Positions 13,531 to 21,387 of a stretch of DNA of 27,473 nt are shown here, piece by piece (positions within the stretch are counted from its first letter, which is position 1; every line of letters begins with the position of its first letter). The notes below the pieces were generated by a model. It searched no databases. It worked only from the letters and a program-made list of their open reading frames with translations, and was not told the DNA's origin. The translations under genes were made by a program, and so were the position numbers. This DNA is from a virus: positions 1-27,473 of the IMG/VR virus record IMGVR_UViG_3300006754_000122; one strand, 5' to 3'.

Positions 13531-15221
13531 AGAACATCCGCAATCGTGCTGAGCCAGGTTGTGTCCGTTACCCTGCCCGCTGAATCAATGGCAGCCCATG
13601 TAAGGTCGGTAGCCCCAAGCCTAACGTCAACACCCCCATTGCCGAATACAGTTTGAACACCATTCACACGAAGATGGCACCCCTCCCTAGCGAGGATAAC
13701 CCGGGTGTTTGCAGTAGGAAGTGTGTTTTGTGTAACGTCCCAAGGAGCTACAGTCAGCATTGAACTAGCGATGGAGGTTGACGTTGTCATGGACACGTTA
13801 CTACAATCAAACACGTTGCTGGAGATGTGAGCCACATCCAGTTTGAGAGTCCCAGTGAAGTTCGCAGTGCAGTTGAAAAGGTGCACGTGCCCCCGCAGTA
13901 GTGGCGTTACCCCATTACCAGATAGGCATATCCACACCGTATCTGACAACTCAAGCCGTACATTTATCAATGCAGCGCCACGCGTCCAAAGCGTGTGTTG
14001 CCCGTTAGCGAGTGTAACAGCGCCGCTTACCACTCCCTCCAGCTGGACATCCGACCCAGAGTTTAGGGAAGCCAAGGCTCTCGTGGTTATCACCCCTGTC
14101 GTATTTTGGATACTGGAGCACCAGGTTCGCCAGAGACCAGACTCGGTGGAATTAAGTCCTACCTGCTCTAAGCCAGACAGAGGAAGCGCTCCCACAGAGC
14201 CCTTACTCAACTTAAATGAAGAACCCTGAGTCAGCTGAACAACCCCTGAAGAAGAACTCCCTCTCCCGGCCGAGCCCACCAGATCGATATCACAGGGTCC
14301 GTGCGTAACCAGCGATTCGAACTGAAACCCCACAAGGAAAAGTCTATACCCGGGACTTGTCGATAGACCCAGGCTGCCCACCTTCACAGTAGGTTCGACT
14401 ATGTAGAGTCTGTCGGTAGTTTGGGGTGTAGTGGAGAACAGCGCATTTGCATGTGTTTGAATTGTAAGCGTCTGTCCCAAACCCTCGTGGGCCACAACAC
14501 ACCCACGCCACTTTTCCTCGCCTGACACGCCATCGAAGCAGCGCACCTGCCTACAAGTATAAGTGTTGTCTGCTTCTGCAAAAGTCCCAGGGTTGAAGGT
14601 ATAGATGAAGCGACGATCCCTAGTCTCAGTTGCGACGGGTGTCAGTGGTCCCTTCAAAACATCAAACCTGGGGTCTGTTGTTGAGTTGACTGAATCTGAC
14701 CAGCTGGCGATGTAGATGCTTCCCCAGTACGGGACCTGGCTTGTCCCAAAATCCAGGTACCCGCCAAGGCTACTGATTTGGCTGGGGGTCTGTAAAGTCA
14801 CGAGAGGACCCAGATCGTAGGGGGCTTTTACCCAAATGACGAAAGCTTTCTCAGGAGACGACGCCGTGAGTGCTAGGATAGGGACATCGGCAAGAGCCCT
14901 CTCTATCGTTTTGTAAGGGTCACTTTGTGTCCCCCTACCCTCAGCATCACTGCCGTCAGCGGCCACGTAGCGCGCGGCGGGAACAGTCTGTAGCTGAGAA
15001 AGGACAAGTGATTCGAATTCGTCGTCTTCTGTTGTGGCCGTGTTTCTAACGTTGAAGTCTATTACTCCACGTGATCTGAGTGCTATGAGCGCGGTTGAGG
15101 ACGCGTCCAACTCCGTTGAGGTCAATACGTACTCCCTCACACCACCTGCGGGCAAGGTACCTAGGTCTGCATTGATGGATACAGTAGACGAGCTTGTATT
15201 CTGTACGTACAGCAGCGGCAT
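13527..15221 (-). CDS. Beta-helix fibre/spike-like structural protein, paralogue A
   Basis: This 564-aa protein counts from the ATG at 15221 (MPLLYVQNTSSSTVSINADL). The frame is open further upstream to 15710, but that part lies antisense to the HD gene and is not protein-like, so this start is preferred even without a good ribosome site. The N-terminal unit of about 60 aa resembles paralogues B and C (VSINADLGTLPAGGVREYVL). Then follow ARYVAADGSDAEGRGTQSDP and YKTIERALADVPI, the classic beta-helix opening. The rest is rich in Thr/Ser/Gly/Val repeats. It is the most diverged of the three and the first gene of this minus-strand run. Confidence 0.75.
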   Translation of the reverse strand: MPLLYVQNTSSSTVSINADLGTLPAGGVREYVLTSTELDASSTALIALRSRGVIDFNVRNTATTEDDEFESLVLSQLQTVPAARYVAADGSDAEGRGTQSDPYKTIERALADVPILALTASSPEKAFVIWVKAPYDLGPLVTLQTPSQISSLGGYLDFGTSQVPYWGSIYIASWSDSVNSTTDPRFDVLKGPLTPVATETRDRRFIYTFNPGTFAEADNTYTCRQVRCFDGVSGEEKWRGCVVAHEGLGQTLTIQTHANALFSTTPQTTDRLYIVEPTVKVGSLGLSTSPGYRLFLVGFQFESLVTHGPCDIDLVGSAGRGSSSSGVVQLTQGSSFKLSKGSVGALPLSGLEQVGLNSTESGLWRTWCSSIQNTTGVITTRALASLNSGSDVQLEGVVSGAVTLANGQHTLWTRGAALINVRLELSDTVWICLSGNGVTPLLRGHVHLFNCTANFTGTLKLDVAHISSNVFDCSNVSMTTSTSIASSMLTVAPWDVTQNTLPTANTRVILAREGCHLRVNGVQTVFGNGGVDVRLGATDLTWAAIDSAGRVTDTTWLSTIADVL

Positions 15222-15305
15222 ACACACAAGATAACTGGCTGGAACTGGGTGAGTTAGCCCATCCGTCAACCCTGGGCATAGTAGAGAGTATGGAGATTTC
15301 GTACC
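15222..15305. promoter_or_regulatory. Divergent intergenic region
   Basis: These 84 bp separate the minus-strand beta-helix run from the plus-strand HD gene, so they should hold promoters for both directions. TTGACG occurs on the minus strand (RC of 15262-15267), but no matching -10 box is found at normal spacing, so a phage-specific promoter is likely. A GGAG site for the HD gene lies at 15292-15295. Confidence 0.4.
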
Positions 15306-15953
15306 ATGGATGAAGTTACACTGCAGACGGTCAGCAAGGCGGCATACTGGGCCATCAAGCACCACGATGGCCAGTGGCGCAAGGGAGGCGACGGTCCTCC
15401 CTACGTGACGCACTGCGCCCGCGTAGCAGAGACCGCAGCCCGCATGCTGGGAGACTCGTCTCCCAGACAGATGAATGGCAGACACGCCATCCAGTGTGTG
15501 GCGTGGCTGCACGACATCGTGGAGGACACTGCTGTCACGATCGAAGAGATTCGAGCGGAGTTCGGCAACACGATCGCAGAGAGTGTCGAGGCTCTGACTC
15601 TCAACGACGAGGAGCAGCGCAACTGGGAGCTGAAGCTCAAGTCGCAGATCGAGGCGGTGCAGAGTGCAAGCCACATCTCTGTTCCCATGGTCAAGCTGGC
15701 GGACAAGCACTGCAACGTGATCGACCTGGTCACCATGCCTCCGCCCAACTGGTCTCCAGAGAAGGTACTCGGATACGCAAATAGCTCTCTTCAGGTGGCA
15801 ATGGAGTGCTACAAGTCGCTACTGGAGACTACTATCTGGGGTGTGTTTTCTATCAACCCGGAAGAGATCGAGGCTGTTCTGGAGGAAATGAAGGCGGCAC
15901 ACAAGGCCCTGGCCATTTCCCTTGTGAAGCACGTAGCGGAAGGGGTTGCGTGA
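15306..15953 (+). CDS. HD-domain (p)ppGpp hydrolase-like protein (MESH1/SpoT-HD type)
   Basis: This 215-aa protein has the full motif set of RelA/SpoT-type HD hydrolases: HHDGQWRKGGDGPPYVTH (RKGG with Arg25; His36), WLHDIVEDT (His69-Asp70, Glu73-Asp74) and VKLADKHCN (Asp133, Asn137). Stand-alone enzymes of this size (MESH1-like small alarmone hydrolases) remove the 3' pyrophosphate from (p)ppGpp. There is no synthetase domain. The start has GGAG 10 nt upstream. It is the first gene of the plus-strand block, opposite to the virion genes, as expected for accessory cargo. It could keep host alarmone low during infection. Hydrolysis of another nucleotide is possible. Confidence 0.85.
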   Translation: MDEVTLQTVSKAAYWAIKHHDGQWRKGGDGPPYVTHCARVAETAARMLGDSSPRQMNGRHAIQCVAWLHDIVEDTAVTIEEIRAEFGNTIAESVEALTLNDEEQRNWELKLKSQIEAVQSASHISVPMVKLADKHCNVIDLVTMPPPNWSPEKVLGYANSSLQVAMECYKSLLETTIWGVFSINPEEIEAVLEEMKAAHKALAISLVKHVAEGVA

Positions 15954-16372
15954 TGGAACCGGACGTAGCGGACAAGATCTGGCCCATGGCTTCCCCTGAG
16001 ACAGTTCGTGAGAGCTTCAGGTCACTGAAGCTCTCAGAGGAAGTCACGAATATCCTGGTGGATATCTACACAGAGGTCCATGACGGAGTCCGTGAGTTCC
16101 TCAACCAGGACCTCTACTACGTGAACTCGGTAACCAGCAGTGAACTGGCTCCGCCTGGGTTGACCCGTGAGCCCCCGTCAGCTGAGAACGCCCTTCAGTG
16201 GGTGGCCGACCAGACGGGTAAGGACCGGAGCGAACTACGGCTCGTCAAGATGGGGATGAACACGTTCCGTATCGAGGTGGAAGCGGGGATTTACGACGAC
16301 ATCAGGTTCACCAAGCTGAACTGGTGGGCCCACCCTGATACGGTTGAGAAGCGCCGGGAGGAAACTGAGTGA
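15953..16372 (+). CDS. Hypothetical protein, 139 aa
   Basis: The ATG overlaps the stop of the HD gene (TGATG) and has AGGGG upstream. The 139-aa product is acidic and soluble. No domain recognised. The N-terminal half is helical (ETVRESFRSLKLSEEVTNIL); the C-terminal half looks alpha/beta (SELRLVKMGMNTFRIEVEAG). It is translationally coupled to the HD gene and to the next gene. Starts further upstream lie inside the HD gene and are not needed. Confidence 0.7.
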   Translation: MEPDVADKIWPMASPETVRESFRSLKLSEEVTNILVDIYTEVHDGVREFLNQDLYYVNSVTSSELAPPGLTREPPSAENALQWVADQTGKDRSELRLVKMGMNTFRIEVEAGIYDDIRFTKLNWWAHPDTVEKRREETE

Positions 16373-16557
16373 TGTCAAACCACAGCGAGTTGCTCACTGC
16401 AGTCCGAGACGCACTGGCTGCGATCCATGGACCGGCGGTTAGTGTCGCCCCTCCGAGTCCGCGAGTACTGTCCCTACGGAAACAACTTCTTCAGGACCAG
16501 CCAGAGCTGACAGTGCACGGGACGGGAAGTTCGCTTCCCAACAGGTCGAGGCGGTGA
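16372..16557 (+). CDS. Small hypothetical protein, 61 aa
   Basis: The ATG overlaps the preceding stop (TGATG), with GAGG about 10 nt upstream. The 61-aa product has a short helical start (SELLTAVRDALAAIHG), a Pro-rich middle (VSVAPPSPRVLSL) and a basic end (SLPNRSRR). No family recognised. The chain of overlapping starts and stops on either side argues that it is real. Confidence 0.6.
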   Translation: MSNHSELLTAVRDALAAIHGPAVSVAPPSPRVLSLRKQLLQDQPELTVHGTGSSLPNRSRR

Positions 16558-16961
16558 TGCAAAAAACAAAGATCCGAAGCCCTGAAGCTTATGTCAAGTT
16601 CCTTGTGGAACAACCATTCTTCCGTAGTAGGTGTGTAGAAGACATCGAGAGGTTTGCAGGTATTGCCTTCGCTTACGTGACCGATGGCAAAGTCATCTAC
16701 CCAGCAGCCGACGACTTTCCTGAGGAGGACGAGCCGCTGGTCGATGACGCTAAGGTAGATTTCTCACAATTCAAGCTTGCACGTCGCGGTAATGACGACT
16801 ACTGCTGGCCCGAACAGTTTCCATGTCTCGTGGTCTCTCTACTAGAGGATGGTCACGACAGGGCAGGCAAGTTCGGTATCGCGGCAGTGGAGTTCGTCTA
16901 CCCCAGTGATGTCGACTTTTTGTTACACAAAGTAGAGATCAAAGAGCATGGAAAAGTCTGA
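16557..16961 (+). CDS. Hypothetical protein, 134 aa
   Basis: The ATG overlaps the previous stop (TGATG), with GAGG 5 nt upstream. The 134-aa product is acidic in the middle (DDFPEEDEPLVDDAKVDF) and has hydrophobic strands near the end (FPCLVVSLLEDG; IAAVEFVYP). No known domain. It overlaps the next gene by 14 nt. Confidence 0.7.
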   Translation: MQKTKIRSPEAYVKFLVEQPFFRSRCVEDIERFAGIAFAYVTDGKVIYPAADDFPEEDEPLVDDAKVDFSQFKLARRGNDDYCWPEQFPCLVVSLLEDGHDRAGKFGIAAVEFVYPSDVDFLLHKVEIKEHGKV

Positions 16962-17220
16962 CCTCAAGCAGCTCGCTAATTCCCTGTACACCGCTATTTG
17001 CTACGATAACAACCACTGCGTAGTTGTTAATGGCATCGGAGTTAGCGTTGCTCACGCTAAGGGTATGATAGCATTAGCTGAAGCCATGATAGGCGGCTCT
17101 GTTACGCTGTCCGTAGAAGAGTTCTCACTAACAGGTGAGCGTACCGTACTATTCACCAACGCGCCTGAAGGAACTCCTTCAGATGCGCCTACTGCCGACC
17201 CTGCTGAGCCGCCCCAGTAA
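16948..17220 (+). CDS. Hypothetical protein, 90 aa
   Basis: This 90-aa product starts inside the end of the previous gene. Residues 20-60 are hydrophobic to amphipathic (HCVVVNGIGVSVAHAKGMIA), followed by a Thr/Pro/Ala-rich acidic tail. No clear TM helix and no recognised family. The base composition here is more A/T-rich than in the flanking genes, which may point to a separate origin. Confidence 0.6.
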   Translation: MEKSDLKQLANSLYTAICYDNNHCVVVNGIGVSVAHAKGMIALAEAMIGGSVTLSVEEFSLTGERTVLFTNAPEGTPSDAPTADPAEPPQ

Positions 17221-17247
17221 AGGCATCATCCCAGGAGTATGAGTCAA

Positions 17248-17484
17248 ATGAGTGAAGTAGAGAAGCTGATGGTAGATATTCTGGACGTGACAGCTCCCCA
17301 GATGGTGATCGACATCCTAGAGGACATAGAAGAGAGACTAAACCTACTGACAGAGAACGAGGATGCGTCCACACTGGAGTTGAACCCTGGGTTGGTGCGA
17401 ATGTTCCAGGAACGTCTCTCAGAACTAGAGCATGGGGAGCTTGTGCCTCTGTGCGCCAATATTAGATACTACCTGGGTTGCTGA
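17248..17484 (+). CDS. Small acidic hypothetical protein, 78 aa
   Basis: The ATG at 17248 sits 10 nt after AGGAG; the ATG at 17239 is too close to that site and would add three residues. The 78-aa product is acidic and helical (KLMVDILDVTAPQMVIDILE; DIEERLNLLTENED). No family recognised. The next gene starts on its stop codon. Confidence 0.65.
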   Translation: MSEVEKLMVDILDVTAPQMVIDILEDIEERLNLLTENEDASTLELNPGLVRMFQERLSELEHGELVPLCANIRYYLGC

Positions 17485-18047
17485 TGCAGATCCTTAACTG
17501 GCTCGATAAGCTCTACAAGAAGTCGACCCCAGGCGAATGGGTACACACCGGGGATGTCACTCCTCGCGTCATTGACTGGCATGACGCTCCTGAGGGGCAC
17601 GATCCCACCACGATAGTGGAATCTGAAGAAGACGCTCTGTTCCTCGTTACCCTCCGCAACGTGTTTCCACAGCTGATGGAGGTGGTCCGAGCAGCCGAAG
17701 AGCTAAATCTGCAGGTGAAGGACTCAGACCTTAAGGATGCGCTCTCTAACCTGGAGATGAAACTGCGGGAAGAGAGCGAAGAGCATGAGTGTCCGGGCTG
17801 CGAAGGGGAAGACTTCATCTCGTCTAACCGTGCAGGTGCCGAGTGCATGAACCCCAGCTGCGAGTACTATAGCCAGCCGTTTACCCTCAGCGAGATAACG
17901 CGCGAAGTAAAACGACGCCTCAGGCTCATCAGCGGGGGGTCAGTCCCACAATTCGAGCCAACGTTCAAGGGATGGACGGTGTCTAGGGTGTCTCCTGCAG
18001 TTGTTAGATGGTCACGAGGGAAAGAGCACTTTGACTTCCCCCTGTGA
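17484..18047 (+). CDS. Hypothetical protein with Ea22-like N-terminus and zinc knuckle
   Basis: This 187-aa product has an ATG overlapping the preceding stop (TGATG). The N-terminal part (STPGEWVHTGDVTPRVIDWH ... EEDALFLVTLRNVFPQLMEV) resembles the Ea22-like phage proteins, which share a 'TPGPW ... NDA.FI...RN..P.LL' pattern. A zinc-ribbon-like motif follows (Cys103, Cys106, Cys121, Cys126: CPGC ... CMNPSC). Function unknown; a regulatory or nucleic-acid-binding role is inferred from the zinc motif. Its end overlaps the third endonuclease gene. Confidence 0.6.
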   Translation: MQILNWLDKLYKKSTPGEWVHTGDVTPRVIDWHDAPEGHDPTTIVESEEDALFLVTLRNVFPQLMEVVRAAEELNLQVKDSDLKDALSNLEMKLREESEEHECPGCEGEDFISSNRAGAECMNPSCEYYSQPFTLSEITREVKRRLRLISGGSVPQFEPTFKGWTVSRVSPAVVRWSRGKEHFDFPL

Positions 18048-19599
18048 CGAAGTAGAGAAGTACCAGAAGAAGCTAGACCTGCTCTCACCGGGCAGGTTTC
18101 GCATTTTGGAGCTTGTTGCCGTAACCAGGTACGGAAAAGCCCGCAATATCCAGCGCAGGTTCCGTTTCCGCGACGTTCAAACCGGAGCTGAGTTCGAGTA
18201 CTACTGGCACAAGATCCAGGCCGAACTTAAGAAGAACCCGGAGAAGACTTTCCAAACGGAGGACACCCGGTCCGACACGGAGAAGTATCAGGAGCAGCTG
18301 GATGACCTGGCTCCCAGAAGGTTCTCCGTACTTCAATGCTTCAACAAGCAGCCTAGCCCTGAGAGCCGGAGCCGCAAGTACGTCAGAGTCCAAGACTCCA
18401 AGTACTCTACGGAGTTCGACTACGACATTGGAGCACTGAAGCAGGAGCTGAGGGCTAACCCTGACTCGCGCTTCTTCGTCGAAGAGTTCTGCGAGAAGGA
18501 CTTCACGTCCGAAACTCAGTCCAAATTTGACGTCCTGTCGCCGGGGAGACTGAGGATACTGGGCGCACGACGCACGGGTCCTCCATACAAGTACGAGATT
18601 GACTTCATCGACACCTGGTCATGGCGAAAGTGGGAGGGTGAGAACCCATACACGTGGATCCGAGGACTGACCGAGGACCCCGAGTACTCCCGCCAGGAGG
18701 CCATTGAGCTGGAGGGTAAGACCCTGCCGCAGATTGCGGAAGAGCACGGCTACAGTCGGGCGCACATCCACAAGCTATACAAGAAGTGGGGCGATGACTT
18801 CATCGACTACCTGAAGCCCCATGCTCCCTACTCACCGCTGGAGGTGCTGGTACAGGGGTGGCTTGATGGAGAAGAGGTGGTCCTAGGCAAGAAGCTCGAC
18901 GGTACCAACATCTTCCCAGACGTATATCTGCCGCAGCACAACCTGGCGGTGGAGTGCGATGGTCTGTACTGGCACTGCGATCGCTTCCGCGACAGGCGTT
19001 ACCACTTCGAGCGCCGACAGACCTACGAGTCAGTAGGAGTCAGGGCCCTCTTCTTCCGAGAAGATGAGCTGCTGGAAAAGCCGGAGATCTGCCAGGGCAT
19101 TCTACAGAACGCGCTGGGAAGGAGCCGTAGGGTGTTCGCCCGTAAGACCACGCTCGGCAGTGCTCCACCCTCTTTCTTTGAGAAGAACCACCTCATGGGT
19201 AAAGGAAGTGGCCGAGGCTACGGTCTGTACCACGACGGGGACCTGGTAGCGGGGATGAGAGTTCGATGGGTTTCAAAGTCTCAGAGACAGCTCGACGTCT
19301 CTCGGTTCTGCACCAAGCTGGGTGTATCCGTTGTGGGTGGTTGGTCCAAGCTACTCAAGCACGTCATTGGCCAGGAAGACCCTTCATCCATTCGTACCTT
19401 CGTAGACATGAGGTACGGAACAGGGGCCTACCTAGAAAAGATGGGGTGGAAGCTGGAGTCTTGCCACGCCAGCTTCAACTGGACGAAGGGGATGGAGTCG
19501 TTGCACCGGCTACGCTACCCTGGGAGTTCTGGGTATGAGGCGGGGTACCGAAAGATATGGGACTGCGGGCAAGCCAAATGGGTGTTGCAGGTGAATTAG
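18031..19599 (+). CDS. Free-standing Vsr/EDxHD-like homing endonuclease with repeat modules, paralogue 3
   Basis: This product of about 522 aa probably starts at TTG 18031 (GAGGGAAAG upstream); TTG 18001 is the other option, and no ATG precedes the first domain. Three repeat modules lead (about residues 8-75, 83-150 and 160-220; first one KYQKKLDLLSPGRFRILE ... AELKKNPEKTF). An HTH-like stretch follows (TLPQIAEEHGYSRAHIHKLY, about 231-250), then the nuclease core (about 265-370: LEVLVQGWL, FPDVYLPQHNLAVECDG, LYWH). The C-terminal region has SFFEKNHLMGKGSGRG, SVVGGWSKLL, the GNAT-like VDMRYGTGAYLEKMGW and IWDCGQAKW at the end. It is the only paralogue on the plus strand and ends at a strong terminator. 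It sits 12 kb from the other two, consistent with mobility. Confidence 0.78.
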   Translation: MTSPCDEVEKYQKKLDLLSPGRFRILELVAVTRYGKARNIQRRFRFRDVQTGAEFEYYWHKIQAELKKNPEKTFQTEDTRSDTEKYQEQLDDLAPRRFSVLQCFNKQPSPESRSRKYVRVQDSKYSTEFDYDIGALKQELRANPDSRFFVEEFCEKDFTSETQSKFDVLSPGRLRILGARRTGPPYKYEIDFIDTWSWRKWEGENPYTWIRGLTEDPEYSRQEAIELEGKTLPQIAEEHGYSRAHIHKLYKKWGDDFIDYLKPHAPYSPLEVLVQGWLDGEEVVLGKKLDGTNIFPDVYLPQHNLAVECDGLYWHCDRFRDRRYHFERRQTYESVGVRALFFREDELLEKPEICQGILQNALGRSRRVFARKTTLGSAPPSFFEKNHLMGKGSGRGYGLYHDGDLVAGMRVRWVSKSQRQLDVSRFCTKLGVSVVGGWSKLLKHVIGQEDPSSIRTFVDMRYGTGAYLEKMGWKLESCHASFNWTKGMESLHRLRYPGSSGYEAGYRKIWDCGQAKWVLQVN

Positions 19600-19630
19600 A
19601 AAAGGCCGGGTCGAAAGACCCGGCCTTTTC
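19599..19630. terminator. Bidirectional terminator between convergent genes
   Basis: A perfect 14-bp stem (GAAAAGGCCGGGTC / GACCCGGCCTTTTC) is capped by a GAAA tetraloop. It begins at the last base of the plus-strand endonuclease stop codon and is followed by TTT. The arm's A-run gives a U-run in the other direction. It should also stop readthrough from the minus-strand head gene whose stop is at 19655. Confidence 0.95.
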
Positions 19631-19654
19631 TTTAGGTACTAAGACCTAGTGGGC

Positions 19655-20359
19655 TCAGCTCTTCTTGACACCGAGCATGGCATCGCCAACGCTCGGGACC
19701 TTGGAGCAGAAACCGATCTCTGTTCCACCGGCAGCGCTGGTCACGAGACCCGCGGCGCCAGTGTAGAGGGCGCCGCCCACTGCGTACGCCTGTGAAGAGT
19801 CGTACACTGTGGTGAAGATCTCGAACTCAGACCCGTCACCGATCACGGATACCTGCGAAAACAGCTCCTGTGCTCGGTTGTTGATGCTACGCTCGTGCTC
19901 AGTCGCAAGGATCTCGGCGAGGGTGGGCTGGTAGCGGTAGTAGATGGTGACGGTCTCACCAGCCTGGGCCGCATTGAATTCAGCGGTACCCGCGGAGTCA
20001 TCCACGGAGTACTGACCTGCGGCGGGCGGACTCGCCGCCTCGGTAAGCGCACCTGAAGTGCTCGCTACTGCGTAAGTGCTCCCAGCAACAAGGCTGGAAT
20101 GGGCGAGGGTGGAGGTGCCACCGCCGGTCGGGACCACAAGCTCCTCCACCACCGGAGCGGTGACGTAGCTCATGCTGTCGGTAAGGGCGAAGCCCGCGAA
20201 ACGCTCACCGCCAGCACCAGCGGACGGCTGAACCGCCATGGTGCCGTCGCCAGCGTCAACGTAGACGAGGCACTGGGCCTCCTCTGTGATCGTCGCGCCG
20301 GCCGCAAGGGGACGCTCGCGAAGATCGTTGTGGTAACCACGTGTAAGATCGAATGCCAT
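19655..20359 (-). CDS. Putative head/decoration structural protein, 234 aa
   Basis: This 234-aa protein starts at an ATG with AGAGGA 9 nt upstream. The first 60 residues (RPLAAGATITEEAQCLVYVD ... ERFAGFALTDS) follow the 'RPL..G..I..G..V..D ... FAGFA' plan seen in small beta-rich phage head or stabilising proteins. The middle is rich in Gly/Ala/Ser/Thr (TSTLAHSSLVAGSTYAVAST). Next to scaffold-like and capsid-processing genes, a decoration or head-stabilising role is likely. No single family can be named with certainty. Confidence 0.6.
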   Translation of the reverse strand: MAFDLTRGYHNDLRERPLAAGATITEEAQCLVYVDAGDGTMAVQPSAGAGGERFAGFALTDSMSYVTAPVVEELVVPTGGGTSTLAHSSLVAGSTYAVASTSGALTEAASPPAAGQYSVDDSAGTAEFNAAQAGETVTIYYRYQPTLAEILATEHERSINNRAQELFSQVSVIGDGSEFEIFTTVYDSSQAYAVGGALYTGAAGLVTSAAGGTEIGFCSKVPSVGDAMLGVKKS

Positions 20360-20388
20360 GATTGATTTCCTCTAGAAAGGTAGTTGGT

Positions 20389-21321
20389 TTAGCGACGCAT
20401 TGAAAGCTTCATCTTAGCCTTCAAGCTCGCCTTGTCGTCGACCTCCGCGTTGCCCTCGAAAGCGGCGTCACGGTAGGTGTGAAGTGGAACATTGTGGATG
20501 TTTGCCGCCGGGATGTTCTCGGCAGCAGCGACCACGGGTGTACGGTGAGAGAAGCCACGGATCTGCTCCTCAAGCTCAGCAAGAGCCTCAGGCTGAAGAT
20601 CCATCCACTTTGAAGCCTGCTTGAAGCACGCCTCAAAGTGGTCCGCCGCCTTGGCCTGGTAGGCCGCCTCGATGATCGAAACGGCACGACTGTTGTCTAC
20701 GCCAGCATCAGTCATCCGGGTGAACATCTCCTCCTTGAGGGGGTTCGCCTGGATGAAGTTCTTCGACTGTGCGTGAACAACAAGGTTCAGGAGGTTGAGC
20801 ATGTTGTCGCGAAGATCGGCCTTCGCCTTGCGAAGCTCGGCCTTCGCCTCCGCCTTTACCGACGCCTCTACCTGGCGGTACGCATCAGCACCCGCGACAG
20901 CCGCCACGTAGGGACGACCACGGACACCAGCGAGAACCTCCTGGAAGGAGAAGCGACGAGCCGCCTCACGGACAGAATCCGCGTACTGCTCGGTGACAAA
21001 GAGGGAAGCAACCTTCTCCGGCTCCTCCTGGTCGCGGAGACGAATCTCACCGACCGGGCGGCCATCAGCAAGAACGATCCAGTGAGGATCCTGAGACTCA
21101 GCGCCAAGAAGGAGCATGTCCAGGTGAGCGTTCTTCTCGATGGAAGAGGGGTTGACAACGGGAGCCACCATCTCAGCAGGTACCGCGGACGCGGGGGAAC
21201 TTGCGGGGGTGGGGGCTGTGGCTTCATGAGACTGAGTGCTCGCTACCTCGGCAGCCTTGCGCGCGGCAATACGCTGCTGACGAGCTGCTCTTAAGGCTTC
21301 TGCGTCGTGCTTTTTAGCCAT
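20389..21321 (-). CDS. Putative scaffold/prohead core protein
   Basis: This product of about 310 aa counts from the ATG at 21321; ATG 21336 and TTG 21369 are also in frame, and none has a strong ribosome site. The N-terminus is basic and Ala-rich (MAKKHDAEALRAARQQRIAA), then low-complexity Ala/Pro/Ser, then a long charged helical region (EASVKAEAKAELRKAKADLR), ending KASLKAKMKLSMRR. High charge, helicity and a place between the protease and capsid genes fit a scaffold processed by the prohead protease. I see no family-specific motif, so this is by analogy with the T4 gp21-gp22-gp23 order. Confidence 0.55.
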   Translation of the reverse strand: MAKKHDAEALRAARQQRIAARKAAEVASTQSHEATAPTPASSPASAVPAEMVAPVVNPSSIEKNAHLDMLLLGAESQDPHWIVLADGRPVGEIRLRDQEEPEKVASLFVTEQYADSVREAARRFSFQEVLAGVRGRPYVAAVAGADAYRQVEASVKAEAKAELRKAKADLRDNMLNLLNLVVHAQSKNFIQANPLKEEMFTRMTDAGVDNSRAVSIIEAAYQAKAADHFEACFKQASKWMDLQPEALAELEEQIRGFSHRTPVVAAAENIPAANIHNVPLHTYRDAAFEGNAEVDDKASLKAKMKLSMRR

Positions 21322-21387
21322 TGTAGTATTTTCCATTATGGGCCGTAGAGCATTTGTCCAGAGGCGCAATCAGACACCATTGTCTTA

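Noticed and set aside
15222-15710. A 163-codon N-terminal extension of beta-helix paralogue A
   Set aside because: It lies fully antisense to the intact HD hydrolase gene, its translation is not protein-like, and a good N-terminal unit matching the two paralogues starts at 15221.
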